Shown: positions 1 through 8,448 of the stretch, in pieces
How the letters are laid out: every line of letters starts with the position of its first letter
How positions within the stretch are numbered: position 1 is the first letter of the stretch
Source: Mesorhizobium sp.
GTDB taxonomy: Bacteria > Pseudomonadota > Alphaproteobacteria > Rhizobiales > Rhizobiaceae
Length of the DNA stretch: 64,000 nt
Reading direction: 5' to 3'
Assembly: GCA_004020315.1 (NCBI GenBank)
Contig: SAQG01000036.1
Span: forward strand, 1 to 64,000
Notes under the pieces: model-generated
What the model was told of the DNA's origin: nothing
The model's input: the letters and a program-made list of their open reading frames with translations, nothing else
Databases searched by the model: none
Translations under genes and position numbers: made by a program

Positions 1-94
1 AGTGTCGCTCACGCGGCTCTCTTGAATTTCGCAGAGGGCAGATCTAGAAGCGAACCGCTTCGTCGCCAGCGGCGCACCGCCCTCGTTGGTGAGG

Positions 95-124
95 CGTATA
101 TGGGAAGCAGCGGTTTCGTGTCAA
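95..124 (-). promoter_or_regulatory. Candidate sigma70 promoter firing off the left edge
   Basis: On the minus strand TTGACA (124-119) is followed after 18 bases by TATACG (100-95), or after 16 bases by CATATA. It points toward the left edge, where GTG AGC GAC ACT (12-1), preceded by an AAGAGAG purine run, may start a gene cut by the window. The downstream gene cannot be identified from four codons. Confidence 0.4.
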
Positions 125-255
125 GCACCTTTTGGTGAAAGAACCTGCTAATTCCATTGCCGGCTTGGCATAGTGCTGCGTTGCCCGGGCTTCAACCAGA
201 TCGAGCCATGTAGGCTGCAGGATGGGGTTACGACAGCAATGCTCGTTTCCGAGGT

Positions 256-298
256 TGTCACCTATCTCTTAGGTACAATCTGTTACCCATGTCTCCGG
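256..298. mobile_element. Possible insertion-sequence end remnant
   Basis: Two related 18-mers, TGTCACCTATCTCTTAGG (256-273) and TGTTACCCATGTCTCCGG (281-298), lie 25 bases apart in a gene-free stretch beside tRNA genes. Repeated short motifs of this sort resemble transposase-binding repeats at the ends of IS21/IS481-type elements. No transposase ORF is present, so at most a remnant is left. The rest of 1-448 holds no gene I can support apart from the left-edge promoter. Confidence 0.3.
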
Positions 299-403
299 GC
301 CGGACGACCTGTCCGCTGGCGGAGGGGGGATTTGATCCCCGAGGCCCTTGCAGGCCTACCCGCTTTCGCGGCGGGCGCATTCAGCCGGGCTCTGCCACCC
401 CTC

Positions 404-456
404 CATATTCGATTTGGTCCGGCATATTCGATTTGGTGCGGCCCGATTTGGTGCGG
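404..456. repeat. 19-bp tandem repeat running into the tRNA-Leu 3' end
   Basis: Two near-identical 19-base units (404-422 and 423-441) containing CGATTTGGTNCGG are followed by a third partial copy (442-456) that is itself the CCA end and acceptor of the minus-strand tRNA-Leu gene. The array therefore looks like slippage or duplication of the tRNA 3' terminus. Confidence 0.7.
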
Positions 457-534
457 ACGGCGAGATTCGAACTCGCAACGGGAATGCCCGGCCGGGTTTA
501 GGCCGGCTGCGTCTACCGATTCCGCCACGTCCGC
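449..534 (-). tRNA. tRNA-Leu (anticodon TAA)
   Basis: The minus strand folds as a class II tRNA. The acceptor GCGGACG pairs with CGTCCGC and the CCA is encoded. The D arm is leucine-like, the variable arm has a CGGG/CCCG stem, and the T arm is GCGAG-TTCGAAT-CTCGC. The anticodon stem GCCGG/CCGGC closes a loop read CCTAAAC, giving anticodon TAA at plus-strand 498-500. Position 33 is then C instead of the nearly universal U. Leucine identity is secure from the arms; the C33 is odd. Confidence 0.93.
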
Positions 535-579
535 CCGCCACGCCCGCAAGTGCTTTTCCGCAAAGATCGCAAATCGGAA

Positions 580-656
580 TGGTCGGAGTGGCAGGATTCG
601 AACCTGCGGCCCCCTCGTCCCAAACGAGGTGCGCTACCAGGCTGCGCTACACTCCG
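580..656 (-). tRNA. tRNA-Pro (anticodon TGG)
   Basis: The minus strand gives a canonical 77-nt tRNA including CCA. The acceptor CGGAGTG pairs with CACTCCG. The anticodon loop TTTGGGA is closed by CCTCG/CGAGG, so the anticodon is TGG, and the T arm contains GGTTCGAATCC. It lies 45 bases from tRNA-Leu on the same strand, so the two may be co-transcribed. Confidence 0.96.
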
Positions 657-713
657 GCTCTCCGACATGAGCCCGTCGGCCGGGCGGCGCGCGTCTCGCC
701 ATGCAATACTTTA

Positions 714-1018
714 AGACCAGACCCCCTGTAAGCCGGGTTCTGTCGAGGGCTGCCATTCCTCTTGGACGCCTGTCGCCAGGCGACTCCTTGCCCGCCACCA
801 TGGCCCTCCCCGACACAGGTCACAGGGCACTTCTTGCGGTTGCTTCCCCCACCCTGTCGCCCGTTTCACCCGCCCCGATTGGGGACGGCTCGTCTCTGTT
901 GCCGTGGCTCGCCTTGCGGCGGGCAGGCATTACCTGCTGGGGTGTGTCGGCGAAGCCCGGACTTTCCTCGCTCCACGACATTCGTCGATTAGTGCGCGGC
1001 AGCCCAGAGGTCTGGTCT
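714..1018 (-). ncRNA. rnpB: RNase P RNA (class A)
   Basis: The RNA is the catalytic subunit of RNase P, which matures tRNA 5' ends. On the minus strand the 5' region has the conserved GAGGAAAGTCCGGGC and the 3' end has ACAGAACCCGGCTTA, the two halves of the universally conserved P4 core. Terminal helix P1 is a 10-bp perfect pairing of AGACCAGACC with GGTCTGGTCT (714-723 with 1009-1018). At about 305 nt between P1 strands it is compact compared with the roughly 380-400 nt I expect for class A RNAs. It lies just upstream of tRNA-Pro on the same strand. Confidence 0.92.
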
Positions 1019-1177
1019 CTTCTGGTAAACCGGCCGGATCGTCACGATCCGAAGGTTCTCACCATGAGAATTTGAGCCGCACAGGGCCAAGCGCTGACCC
1101 ATCCCGATGCGGCGGAACCGTCTCCGGTCCTGCAACATTATATGGGAACAAAACGCGAAACTTCAAGGATCCCGGCT

Positions 1178-1203
1178 GGAACCATTCGGCCCGGCTGTTA
1201 GTT
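1178..1203 (+). promoter_or_regulatory. EcfG-like promoter upstream of the CBS-domain gene
   Basis: GGAAC (1178-1182), 17 bases, then AGTT (1200-1203). The alphaproteobacterial general stress consensus is GGAAC-N16/17-CGTT, so the -10 is one base off. It lies 135 bases before the CBS gene. Apart from this site I see nothing in the 1019-1338 gap. Confidence 0.4.
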
Positions 1204-1338
1204 CCATCAGCGAAGAACGGCACCGCCGAGCGAGCGTCGCAGCGCGACAGGCCTGAGGCTCTCAACAAGCCCTCAAACCAATATTGCTCGACGACCGCAA
1301 GCGAAGGTGCCCGTTCTGCGCGAACAGGGAGATTCACC

Positions 1339-1767
1339 ATGAAAGTCGCTGAAATAATGACCCGCAACGTTCATCTCGCCAGTCCTGGCGAGTCGCTGCA
1401 GAAAATCGCGAAACGAATGGCGGCTGACGATGTCGGGTTCCTGCCCGTCGGAGAAAACGACCGACTCGTCGGAACGATCACCGACCGTGATATCGTCGTG
1501 CGCGCGGTCGCCGAAGGCAAGGACGGCAACGCGACGGTCCGCGACGTGATGACCAAGGATGTCAAATACTGCTTCGAGGACGAAGATATCGAGCGCGTCG
1601 TCCAGAACATGGGCGATATCCAGGTCAGGCGGTTGCCTGTCCTCAATCGCGACAAGCGCCTGGTAGGCGTGATTTCGCTCGCGGACGCGGCGCTGAAGGA
1701 AGATCCGGCAACCGTCGGGATCGCAATGTCCGACGTGGTCGTACCCGGCGGTGCACACGCGACGTAA
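1339..1767 (+). CDS. CBS-domain protein
   Basis: A 142-residue protein built of a tandem pair of CBS motifs and little else. It opens with KVAEIMTRNV, contains LVGTITDRDIVVRAVAEG near residues 45-62, and the second CBS unit begins at VRDVMTKDV and includes RLVGVISLADAAL. CBS pairs bind adenosine nucleotides and usually act as energy or stress sensors; the partner here is unknown. The reading frame stays open far upstream through rnpB, but ATG 1339 is the first start that begins on the domain and it follows GGGAGATTCACC. A weak EcfG-type promoter lies upstream, so stress induction is an inference. Confidence 0.85.
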   Translation: MKVAEIMTRNVHLASPGESLQKIAKRMAADDVGFLPVGENDRLVGTITDRDIVVRAVAEGKDGNATVRDVMTKDVKYCFEDEDIERVVQNMGDIQVRRLPVLNRDKRLVGVISLADAALKEDPATVGIAMSDVVVPGGAHAT

Positions 1768-1961
1768 AGACTCTACCCGGCAGGCAGGATCGGACTGAGT
1801 TCTGCGGCCCGAATTGGCTCCGCCTTCGCGCCGCATGCTTTCCGCATCCCGGCTGATCCACATCGCAGGCTGCCGCATACCGGGAGCGTCGATGACGCCC
1901 CCGGCTGCATTGTTTCCGCCTGAGTTGTTGGCCCGCGGCTCAGAGCTACGAATGGGCGATG

Positions 1962-2741
1962 TCAGTTCGGTGACACCGCGGTATCGCCCAGCACCACACC
2001 CTTAGCAGCCTGTTCGATCACGTCGGCTACGGCCTCTGGCTGGGTAAGGAACACCACATGGCTGCCTTTGACTTCGGTCGTGACTGCCCCAATGCGATCG
2101 GCGGTGCTCCGAAGCAGTTCGGGCGCAATGGCGCCGTCCTCAGTCGCGACAATGTACCAGCTTGGCTTGGTCTTCCACGCCGCAGTTGTCACCTTGGTCT
2201 CAAGCGCCTTCATAGCGATCGGCACCTGGGAGTCACGCAGGAATGCTGCGTCGGCATCGTTGGTGTCCCCAGCGAAGCCGTCCTTGAACGTCTCAGTTTT
2301 CAGGAACGCGAAGCCATCGGACTGCACGTCAGGCTGAAAATTCGGCGGCGGAGGAACCTCGGCATATTGGTCCAGCGTGGATTGACCGACCTCTGGCGCG
2401 AAGGCGGCGACATAGACGAGGCCCGCGACATTGGCAGCGTCGCCGGCTTCTGTAATGACCGTGCCACCGTAGGAATGGCCGACGAGAATGGCTGGCCCAT
2501 CCTGCCGGGCGAGCACGCGGCGCGTTGCGGCTACATCGTCTTCAAACGACGTGAGCGGATTCTGGACGATCGAGACTTTATAGCCACGACTTGTCAGTTG
2601 GTCGTAGACGCCCCGCCATCCGGCTCCGTCGGCAAAGGCGCCGTGGACGAGAACGACGTTGCGGAGCGGCGCGCTCTGTGCGTCGGCAGCAGTTGCCGAA
2701 AGCGTCAGTGCACCGACGGCGATCGCTAGGGATTTGATCAT
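1962..2741 (-). CDS. Secreted alpha/beta hydrolase
   Basis: A 259-residue hydrolase with an N-terminal signal peptide ending near ATAADAQS, so it is probably exported. The mature part starts with the oxyanion-hole motif VLVHGAFADG, and the nucleophile elbow GHSYGG gives the catalytic Ser. A late acidic region (VATEDGAI) and a His in KGSHVVFL can complete the triad. The family includes small esterases and lipase-like enzymes; the substrate is unknown. ATG 2741 was chosen over the longer frame because it opens the signal peptide and follows GGAGAGACTGCC. It is divergent from a LysR gene with a palindrome between them, so that regulator may control it. Confidence 0.85.
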   Translation of the reverse strand: MIKSLAIAVGALTLSATAADAQSAPLRNVVLVHGAFADGAGWRGVYDQLTSRGYKVSIVQNPLTSFEDDVAATRRVLARQDGPAILVGHSYGGTVITEAGDAANVAGLVYVAAFAPEVGQSTLDQYAEVPPPPNFQPDVQSDGFAFLKTETFKDGFAGDTNDADAAFLRDSQVPIAMKALETKVTTAAWKTKPSWYIVATEDGAIAPELLRSTADRIGAVTTEVKGSHVVFLTQPEAVADVIEQAAKGVVLGDTAVSPN

Positions 2742-2833
2742 GGCAGTCTCTCCAGTTGGGATTTTGCTGTTGATAGGACAATCATGATCTACCCCGAAGG
2801 GCACGGCTTGATTATCGAGCGGATTCGGACATC

Positions 2834-2856
2834 ATTGTCTCAAAATAAGAGACAAT
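2834..2856. promoter_or_regulatory. LysR-type operator palindrome
   Basis: ATTGTCTC (2834-2841), seven bases, GAGACAAT (2849-2856): a perfect 8-bp inverted repeat lying 22 bases before the LysR start and 92 bases from the divergent hydrolase start. Its position and T-N11-A core suit a LysR-family autoregulatory or target site. Confidence 0.65.
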
Positions 2857-2878
2857 CCGAATTTGCTGGAGGACTCAT

Positions 2879-3808
2879 ATGCTGCGCGACTTCAGCGATT
2901 CGGTCGCTTTCATAAAGGTGGTGCAGGAAGGGAGCTTCACAGCGGCGGCGCGCGTGCTCAAGGTGCCGAAGACACGGGTCAGCCGGAAGGTGCAGGAGCT
3001 GGAGTCCAGATTGCAGACGCAACTGCTGAATCGGACAACGCGCAGCCTGAAGCTGACTGAAGCGGGAGCGGTTTACTTCCAACACTGCGAGCGAGTGGTG
3101 AAGACTTTGGAGAATGCGGAGAACGCAGTGGCGGAGTTGCAGCAACATCCGCGCGGGTGGCTTCGGATTACAGCCCCGTACTGGCTGGCAACTCGCGTCC
3201 TCGCGCCGCTGCTCATCGAGTTTCGCCGCTTCTATCCAGAGGTGTTCCCGCAATTGCTTCTTGGGCACGAGGTCGTCGACCTTGTCACCAAGGACATCGA
3301 CGTCGCTTTCCGGCTCCAGGACGGCGCCCTGCCCGATTCGACGCTCACGGCTCGCCGGCTCGGCGCATTACCGATGGGCATCTATGGAGCCCCGACCTAT
3401 CTGGAACGTGCAGGAACGCCACGGCATCCATCGGAACTGGCGGAACATGCCTGTCTGCTGACAGAGTTTTACTTCAATCGCCCGGCAGTAGAATGGCCCC
3501 TAACAAGCGGCGGCGAGCGATCCCAGTTCAAGGTACGAGCGGTGGCCGTCGCCAGCGATCCAGAGGCTCTTCACGGGTTCCTGCTGGAGGGAGTTGGCCT
3601 GTTCATGACCAACCATGTGCGCGTCAAGGCGGACGTTGCCGCAGGAAGACTGATTCGTGTCCTGCCCGAGTGGGCAGGGCCCGAACCGAGCCTCTATGCG
3701 ATCCGGCCAGGAGGCGGCGTTCAGCCCCCCAAGGTTAAAGCGTTCTTGGATTTCCTCATTCCGCGGCTCGATTTGAAGAGGATTGACAGCAAAGGGAGCT
3801 ACATCTGA
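2879..3808 (+). CDS. LysR-family transcriptional regulator
   Basis: A 309-residue LysR protein. The winged helix-turn-helix covers about residues 5-62, with the typical FIKVVQEGSFTAAARVL and the following TRSLKLTEAG. An effector-binding domain of the CrgA/AaeR type follows (LRITAPYWLATRVLAPLL, then DVAFRLQDGALPDS). The start ATG has TGGAGGACTCAT just upstream. It is transcribed away from the secreted hydrolase, with a perfect palindrome in the shared 137-bp gap. The inducer is not predictable from sequence. Confidence 0.9.
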   Translation: MLRDFSDSVAFIKVVQEGSFTAAARVLKVPKTRVSRKVQELESRLQTQLLNRTTRSLKLTEAGAVYFQHCERVVKTLENAENAVAELQQHPRGWLRITAPYWLATRVLAPLLIEFRRFYPEVFPQLLLGHEVVDLVTKDIDVAFRLQDGALPDSTLTARRLGALPMGIYGAPTYLERAGTPRHPSELAEHACLLTEFYFNRPAVEWPLTSGGERSQFKVRAVAVASDPEALHGFLLEGVGLFMTNHVRVKADVAAGRLIRVLPEWAGPEPSLYAIRPGGGVQPPKVKAFLDFLIPRLDLKRIDSKGSYI

Positions 3809-4024
3809 AGCCGACCCTGCGCACCACCCCATTGCGGAAGCCGCCTGATCCGGTTTTGGCCCAAGCGTCGTCCCTGTCAACGTTACACCGATTTAATGTG
3901 CAAGCGAGCGGGAGAATTGCCATAAAGCTTTGATATCGACGAGTCATCCTGCGTGTCGGAGTGTGCCGTCGCGTCTACTTCACCTTGGGAACCGTAGGCG
4001 GTATATTTGCCAACCGGAGCGCCG

Positions 4025-5185
4025 ATGGCCACCTGGAAACAGATCGTTTTTGCACTTGTGATCCTCGCCGCGGCTGCGGCCGCCTGGGTTCGGTTTTTTC
4101 CAGGCGCGCCGGATGTGCTGGCGCGCTGGGGCATCGACTGGGCTGATGCCGCGACGCCTCCGACAGTGACGAGCGCCGTCGACAAGGCCGGGCAAGCAGG
4201 CAGCAGCAACGGCGCCGGCCAGTTGGTGACTATTGTCGCATTGCCGGCGGCCGCGGCCATCATCAACGATCGCCTGCAGGCGATCGGCACCGGCCGCGCC
4301 AACGCCTCGGTGACGGTCAATCCCTACAGTTCCGGCCGCCTCGTCGAATTTCTGGTCGAGTCCGGCGCCCATGTCGAAAAGGGGCAGGTGATCGCCACCC
4401 TCGATTCCGACACCGAGGTGATCGCACAGGACCGCGCCAAGGTTACCTTGCAGGACGCGCAGGCCAAGCTCGACCGGGTGAAATCGCTGCGGGCTTCCAA
4501 CGCCGCGACAGCGGTCGCCGTTGCCGATGCCGAAGTGGTGCTTGCCAATGCCAAGCTGGCGCTTCGCGATGCGGAACTGGCCTTGCAGCGCCGCTCGATC
4601 GTCGCGCCGATCGCCGGCGTCGTTGGCATCCTGCCGATCGCCGCCGGCAACTATGTGACCAGCCAGTCGGCGGTCGCCACGCTCGACGACCGCTCCAGCA
4701 TACTGGTCGAATTCTGGGTGCCGGAGCGCTTCGCCGCCGCCGTCAAAATCGGCGCGCAATTGTCGGCAACGCCGATTGCCAACCCCAACAAAGCCTACAC
4801 CGGCACGGTTTCCGCTATCGACAACCACATCGATGAAGCCAGCCGTACCCTTCTGGTCAAGGCAAAGATCGCAAACCCGGCCGATTCGCTGCGTGCCGGC
4901 ATGTCCTTCCAGATCACCATGAAATTCCCCGGCGACAGCTATCCCGCGGTCAGTCCGCTGGCGATCCAGTGGGGTTCGGACGGCGCCTATATCTGGACCA
5001 TCGTTGACGGCAAGGCCAAGCGGGTGGCCGTGCGCATCATCCAGCGCAACACCGAGACCGTGCTGATCGACGCCCCGATCGTCAGCGGCGACATGGTAGT
5101 GACCGAAGGCACCCAGAGCGTCAGCGAAGGCGGCGAGGTCCGCATCGCCGGCCAAGAACAGCGCGCCGCGGACGCCGACGGCTGA
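4025..5185 (+). CDS. RND efflux periplasmic adaptor (membrane fusion protein)
   Basis: A 386-residue HlyD/AcrA-type adaptor linking an inner-membrane RND pump to an outer-membrane channel. One N-terminal membrane anchor (residues about 5-22) is followed by a lipoyl half-domain (GRLVEFLVESGAHVEKGQVI), an alpha-helical hairpin (about 125-165), the second lipoyl half (APIAGVVGILPIAAGNYV), a beta-barrel and a membrane-proximal domain. ATG 4025 was preferred to TTG 4007 because CGGAG sits six bases before it. Its stop overlaps the pump start by one base (TGATG), so the two are translationally coupled. No outer-membrane factor is adjacent. Confidence 0.9.
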   Translation: MATWKQIVFALVILAAAAAAWVRFFPGAPDVLARWGIDWADAATPPTVTSAVDKAGQAGSSNGAGQLVTIVALPAAAAIINDRLQAIGTGRANASVTVNPYSSGRLVEFLVESGAHVEKGQVIATLDSDTEVIAQDRAKVTLQDAQAKLDRVKSLRASNAATAVAVADAEVVLANAKLALRDAELALQRRSIVAPIAGVVGILPIAAGNYVTSQSAVATLDDRSSILVEFWVPERFAAAVKIGAQLSATPIANPNKAYTGTVSAIDNHIDEASRTLLVKAKIANPADSLRAGMSFQITMKFPGDSYPAVSPLAIQWGSDGAYIWTIVDGKAKRVAVRIIQRNTETVLIDAPIVSGDMVVTEGTQSVSEGGEVRIAGQEQRAADADG

Positions 5186-8100
5186 TGACCGCAACCAACA
5201 ACGCCGCCAGCGACACAGGCTTCACCGCGCTGTTCATCCGCAGGCCGGTGATGGCCTTTGTCTTGAACACGCTGATCGCGGTCGCCGGCCTTGCTGCCTT
5301 CTACGGTGTCGAGGTCCGCGAACTGCCGGATGTCGATCGCGCCGTCGTCACCGTCAACACGACCTTTGAAGGCGCTGCGGCCGAGACCGTCGACCGCGAA
5401 TTGACCGACGTAGTTGAGGGCGCGGTCGCCCGCGTCTCCGGCGTGAAGTCGATCTCGTCCACCTCGTCCTTCGGCACGAGCCGCGTCACCATCGAATTCA
5501 ACGATGGCGTCGATCTCGACGTCGCCGCCTCGGATGTGCGCGATGGCGTCGGCCGCGTCGCCGACCAGATGCCGGACACGGCGGATGCGCCGCGCATCGT
5601 CAAGGCCGATGCCAATTCCGAGCCGGTGATGCGGCTGGCTGTCACCTCCGACACCATGTCGGTGCAGGACATGACGGTGCTGGTCCAGGACCAGATCGAG
5701 GACGAGCTTGCCGCCGTGCCCGGCGTTGCCGACGTCCAGGTCTATGGCGACCGCGACAAGATCTTTCGCATCGATGTCGACCAGAACAAGCTCGCCAGCC
5801 TGGGCTTCACCGTCGCCGACCTGAGGACAGCGCTGGCCTCGGTCGCTTTCGATTCGCCGGCCGGCTCGATCACCACCACCAACCAGGATCTCATCGTGCG
5901 TCCGACGGCGGACGTGACCACGCCGGAGGAGTTCGAAAACATCATCATCGGCGGCACGACCCGCATCCGCGACGTCGCCACGGTCACGCTTGGCCCCGAC
6001 ATCGGTCAGACCACATTGCGTTCGAACGGCAAGACCGGCATCGGTCTCGGCATCATCCGTCAGGCGGAATCGAACACGCTGGATATTTCGACCCGCGTCA
6101 GGGCCGCCGTCGCCGCGCTGCAGGCGGATCTGCCTCAGGGCATGTCGATCAAGGTCACCAGCGACGATGCGGTATTCGTCAACGGCGCGGTGCATGAGGT
6201 CGAGATCGCACTTGGCCTGTCCGTCTCCATCGTGCTGATCGTCATCTATGTGTTTCTCCTCGACTGGCGCGCGACGCTCATTCCGGGGCTTGCGATGCCG
6301 GTCGCCATGATCGGGACGATCGCCGCCATCTATCTCGCCGGCTTCTCGGTCAACATATTGACGCTGCTCGCCCTGGTGCTGGCGACGGGCCTGGTCGTCG
6401 ACGACGCCATCGTCGTTCTGGAAAACATCGTGCGACGACGCAACGAAGGCATGGGGCCACGCGCCGCGGCCGTGCTTGGCGCCCAGGAAGTGTTCTTCGC
6501 CGTCATCGCCACGACGCTGACGCTGGTCGCCGTCTTCGTGCCGATCTCGTTCCTGCCCGGCCAGACCGGCGGCCTGTTTCGCGAATTCGGCTTCGTTCTC
6601 GCCATATCGGTGCTTCTGTCCGCCGTCGTGGCGCTGACCCTTTGTCCGATGCTTGCCTCGCGCATGCTGTCGGTCGCGCCGCTTCACCACGAAGGCGGCA
6701 GCGGCATCGGCGCCCGCATCGGCGGCGCGCTGAACACGCTCTACCGGCGCTGCCTGCGCATCTGCCTCGACGCGCCGTGGATCGTGCTTCTGGTCGCGCT
6801 GCTGTTTGCAGCCACCGCCTTCACGCTCTTCGGCACCATCCGCCAGGAACTGACGCCGACCGAGGACCGTGCCGTCGTGCTCATGCGCGTCGACGCGCCG
6901 CAAGGCGTCAGCCTCGACTACACGACCGAGCAGATGCAGAAGATCGAAAAACTGATCCAGCCGCTGCGCGATTCCGGCGAAATCCGCAACACGTTCGAGA
7001 GCGCCGGCCGGAACGGCGCCTACAATGCCGGCTTCATGGTGATGACGCTGGCGCCATGGGACGAGCGCACGCGCAGCCAGCAGCAGATCATGGCCGACAT
7101 CAGCCGGCTCACCAAGCAGGTGCCGAGCGTGCGCGTGTTTCCGATGCAGCCCAACAGCCTCGGGATTCGCGGCGCCGGCAACGGCCTGCAGTTCGCGCTG
7201 GTCGGCAACAATCGCGCGGCGCTCGGCGACGCTGCGGTGAAGATCATTGCCGAGATGCAGAAGGATCCCCGCTTCCAGTCGCCCCGGCTCTCCGTCGACC
7301 CGACGCAACCCCAGCTTTCCGTGGCCATCGACCGCGAGCGCGCTTCCGACCTCGGCATCGACATCACCGCGCTTGCCGATACTTTTCAGGCCATGCTCGA
7401 CGGCAATGATGTCGTCGACGTCTATATCGCCGACCGCAGCTATGGGGTGAAGCTCGTCTCGACGACCAACCCGATCAACGATCCGACCGACCTGGAGAAC
7501 ATCTTCCTGAAGACGGCCGACGGCCGCTTCGTGCCGATGTCGACCATCGCCACTTTGACCGAGCGCGCCGTGCCGCCCTCGCTGACCCGCGAGCAGCAGC
7601 AGCCGTCGGTGGCGATCACCTCCAACCTCAGCAGCGATTTCGCGCTCGGCCAGGCGCTCACCCGCGCCGAGACAATCGCCACGCCGCTCCTGCCGCCGGG
7701 CAGCCGCATCGTCCCTTTGGCCGAGGCGGCGACGCTGGGCGAGACCAACAGCGCCATGATCACCATCTTCGGCTTCTCGCTGGTCATCATCCTTTTGGTG
7801 CTCGCCGCTCAGTTCGAGAGCTTCATCAGCGCGGTCATCATCATGGCGACGGTGCCGCTCGGCCTTGCCTGCGCGATCTTTGCCCTTTTGCTCAGCGGCA
7901 CCAGCCTCAACGCCTACAGCCAGATCGGCCTGGTGCTCCTGGTTGGCGTCATGGCCAAGAACGGCATCCTGATCGTCGAGTTCGCCAATCAGTTGCGCGA
8001 CCGTGGGCTCGGCGTGCGCGAGGCGATCGAGCAGGCCTCCACCATCCGGCTGCGGCCGGTGATGATGACGATGATCTGCACGGTGCTCGGCGGCGTGCCG

Positions 8101-8316
8101 CTGGTGCTGGCGAGCGGCGCCGGCGCCGAGGCGCGCATCGCGCTCGGCTGGGTGATCGTCGGCGGCCTGGGTCTGGCCACCGTCTCGACGCTGTTCCTGA
8201 CCCCGGTCGCCTATCTCCTGCTCGGCCGCTTCGTGACGCCGAAGGTGGAAGAGGCATCGCGGCTGAAGCGTGAACTCGAGGAAGCCGCCTACACCAATGT
8301 CGACCCGGCGGAATAG
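5185..8316 (+). CDS. RND efflux inner-membrane transporter
   Basis: A 1043-residue HAE1/AcrB-type pump, full family length, with twelve predicted membrane segments: TM1 near residues 20-38, the first cluster about 340-480, the second about 860-1020. The hallmark ATGLVVDDAIVVLENI segment in TM4 carries the two adjacent aspartates of the proton relay. The second half repeats this region as LVGVMAKNGILIVEFAN. Two large periplasmic loops bind substrate and dock the adaptor. It exports small hydrophobic or amphiphilic compounds with proton uptake; the actual substrates are unknown. No dedicated regulator is adjacent, and the nearest is the LysR gene upstream. Confidence 0.95.
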   Translation: MTATNNAASDTGFTALFIRRPVMAFVLNTLIAVAGLAAFYGVEVRELPDVDRAVVTVNTTFEGAAAETVDRELTDVVEGAVARVSGVKSISSTSSFGTSRVTIEFNDGVDLDVAASDVRDGVGRVADQMPDTADAPRIVKADANSEPVMRLAVTSDTMSVQDMTVLVQDQIEDELAAVPGVADVQVYGDRDKIFRIDVDQNKLASLGFTVADLRTALASVAFDSPAGSITTTNQDLIVRPTADVTTPEEFENIIIGGTTRIRDVATVTLGPDIGQTTLRSNGKTGIGLGIIRQAESNTLDISTRVRAAVAALQADLPQGMSIKVTSDDAVFVNGAVHEVEIALGLSVSIVLIVIYVFLLDWRATLIPGLAMPVAMIGTIAAIYLAGFSVNILTLLALVLATGLVVDDAIVVLENIVRRRNEGMGPRAAAVLGAQEVFFAVIATTLTLVAVFVPISFLPGQTGGLFREFGFVLAISVLLSAVVALTLCPMLASRMLSVAPLHHEGGSGIGARIGGALNTLYRRCLRICLDAPWIVLLVALLFAATAFTLFGTIRQELTPTEDRAVVLMRVDAPQGVSLDYTTEQMQKIEKLIQPLRDSGEIRNTFESAGRNGAYNAGFMVMTLAPWDERTRSQQQIMADISRLTKQVPSVRVFPMQPNSLGIRGAGNGLQFALVGNNRAALGDAAVKIIAEMQKDPRFQSPRLSVDPTQPQLSVAIDRERASDLGIDITALADTFQAMLDGNDVVDVYIADRSYGVKLVSTTNPINDPTDLENIFLKTADGRFVPMSTIATLTERAVPPSLTREQQQPSVAITSNLSSDFALGQALTRAETIATPLLPPGSRIVPLAEAATLGETNSAMITIFGFSLVIILLVLAAQFESFISAVIIMATVPLGLACAIFALLLSGTSLNAYSQIGLVLLVGVMAKNGILIVEFANQLRDRGLGVREAIEQASTIRLRPVMMTMICTVLGGVPLVLASGAGAEARIALGWVIVGGLGLATVSTLFLTPVAYLLLGRFVTPKVEEASRLKRELEEAAYTNVDPAE

Positions 8317-8448
8317 GTTCGGATCAGGCCGCCTTCAGCATCGCCTCGACCCGGCACTTTACCGGCGACAAGGATGATCGTACTTCGGTTAACCTTGTCA
8401 ACGCGAGCCCTTTTGCTGGGCGAGGCAAGAGCGCACGGAGACGTTGCA

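Noticed and set aside
904..1338. N-terminal extension of the CBS protein frame
   Set aside because: The open frame passes through rnpB on the other strand and has no domain; the conserved protein starts at 1339.
3980..5194. 404-residue minus-strand ORF
   Set aside because: Antisense shadow of the membrane fusion protein; composition dominated by G, D, R and H with no domain.
4987..7308. 773-residue minus-strand ORF
   Set aside because: It lies antisense to the RND transporter gene, is Arg/Asp/Gly-rich with no family motif, and is the usual high-GC shadow.
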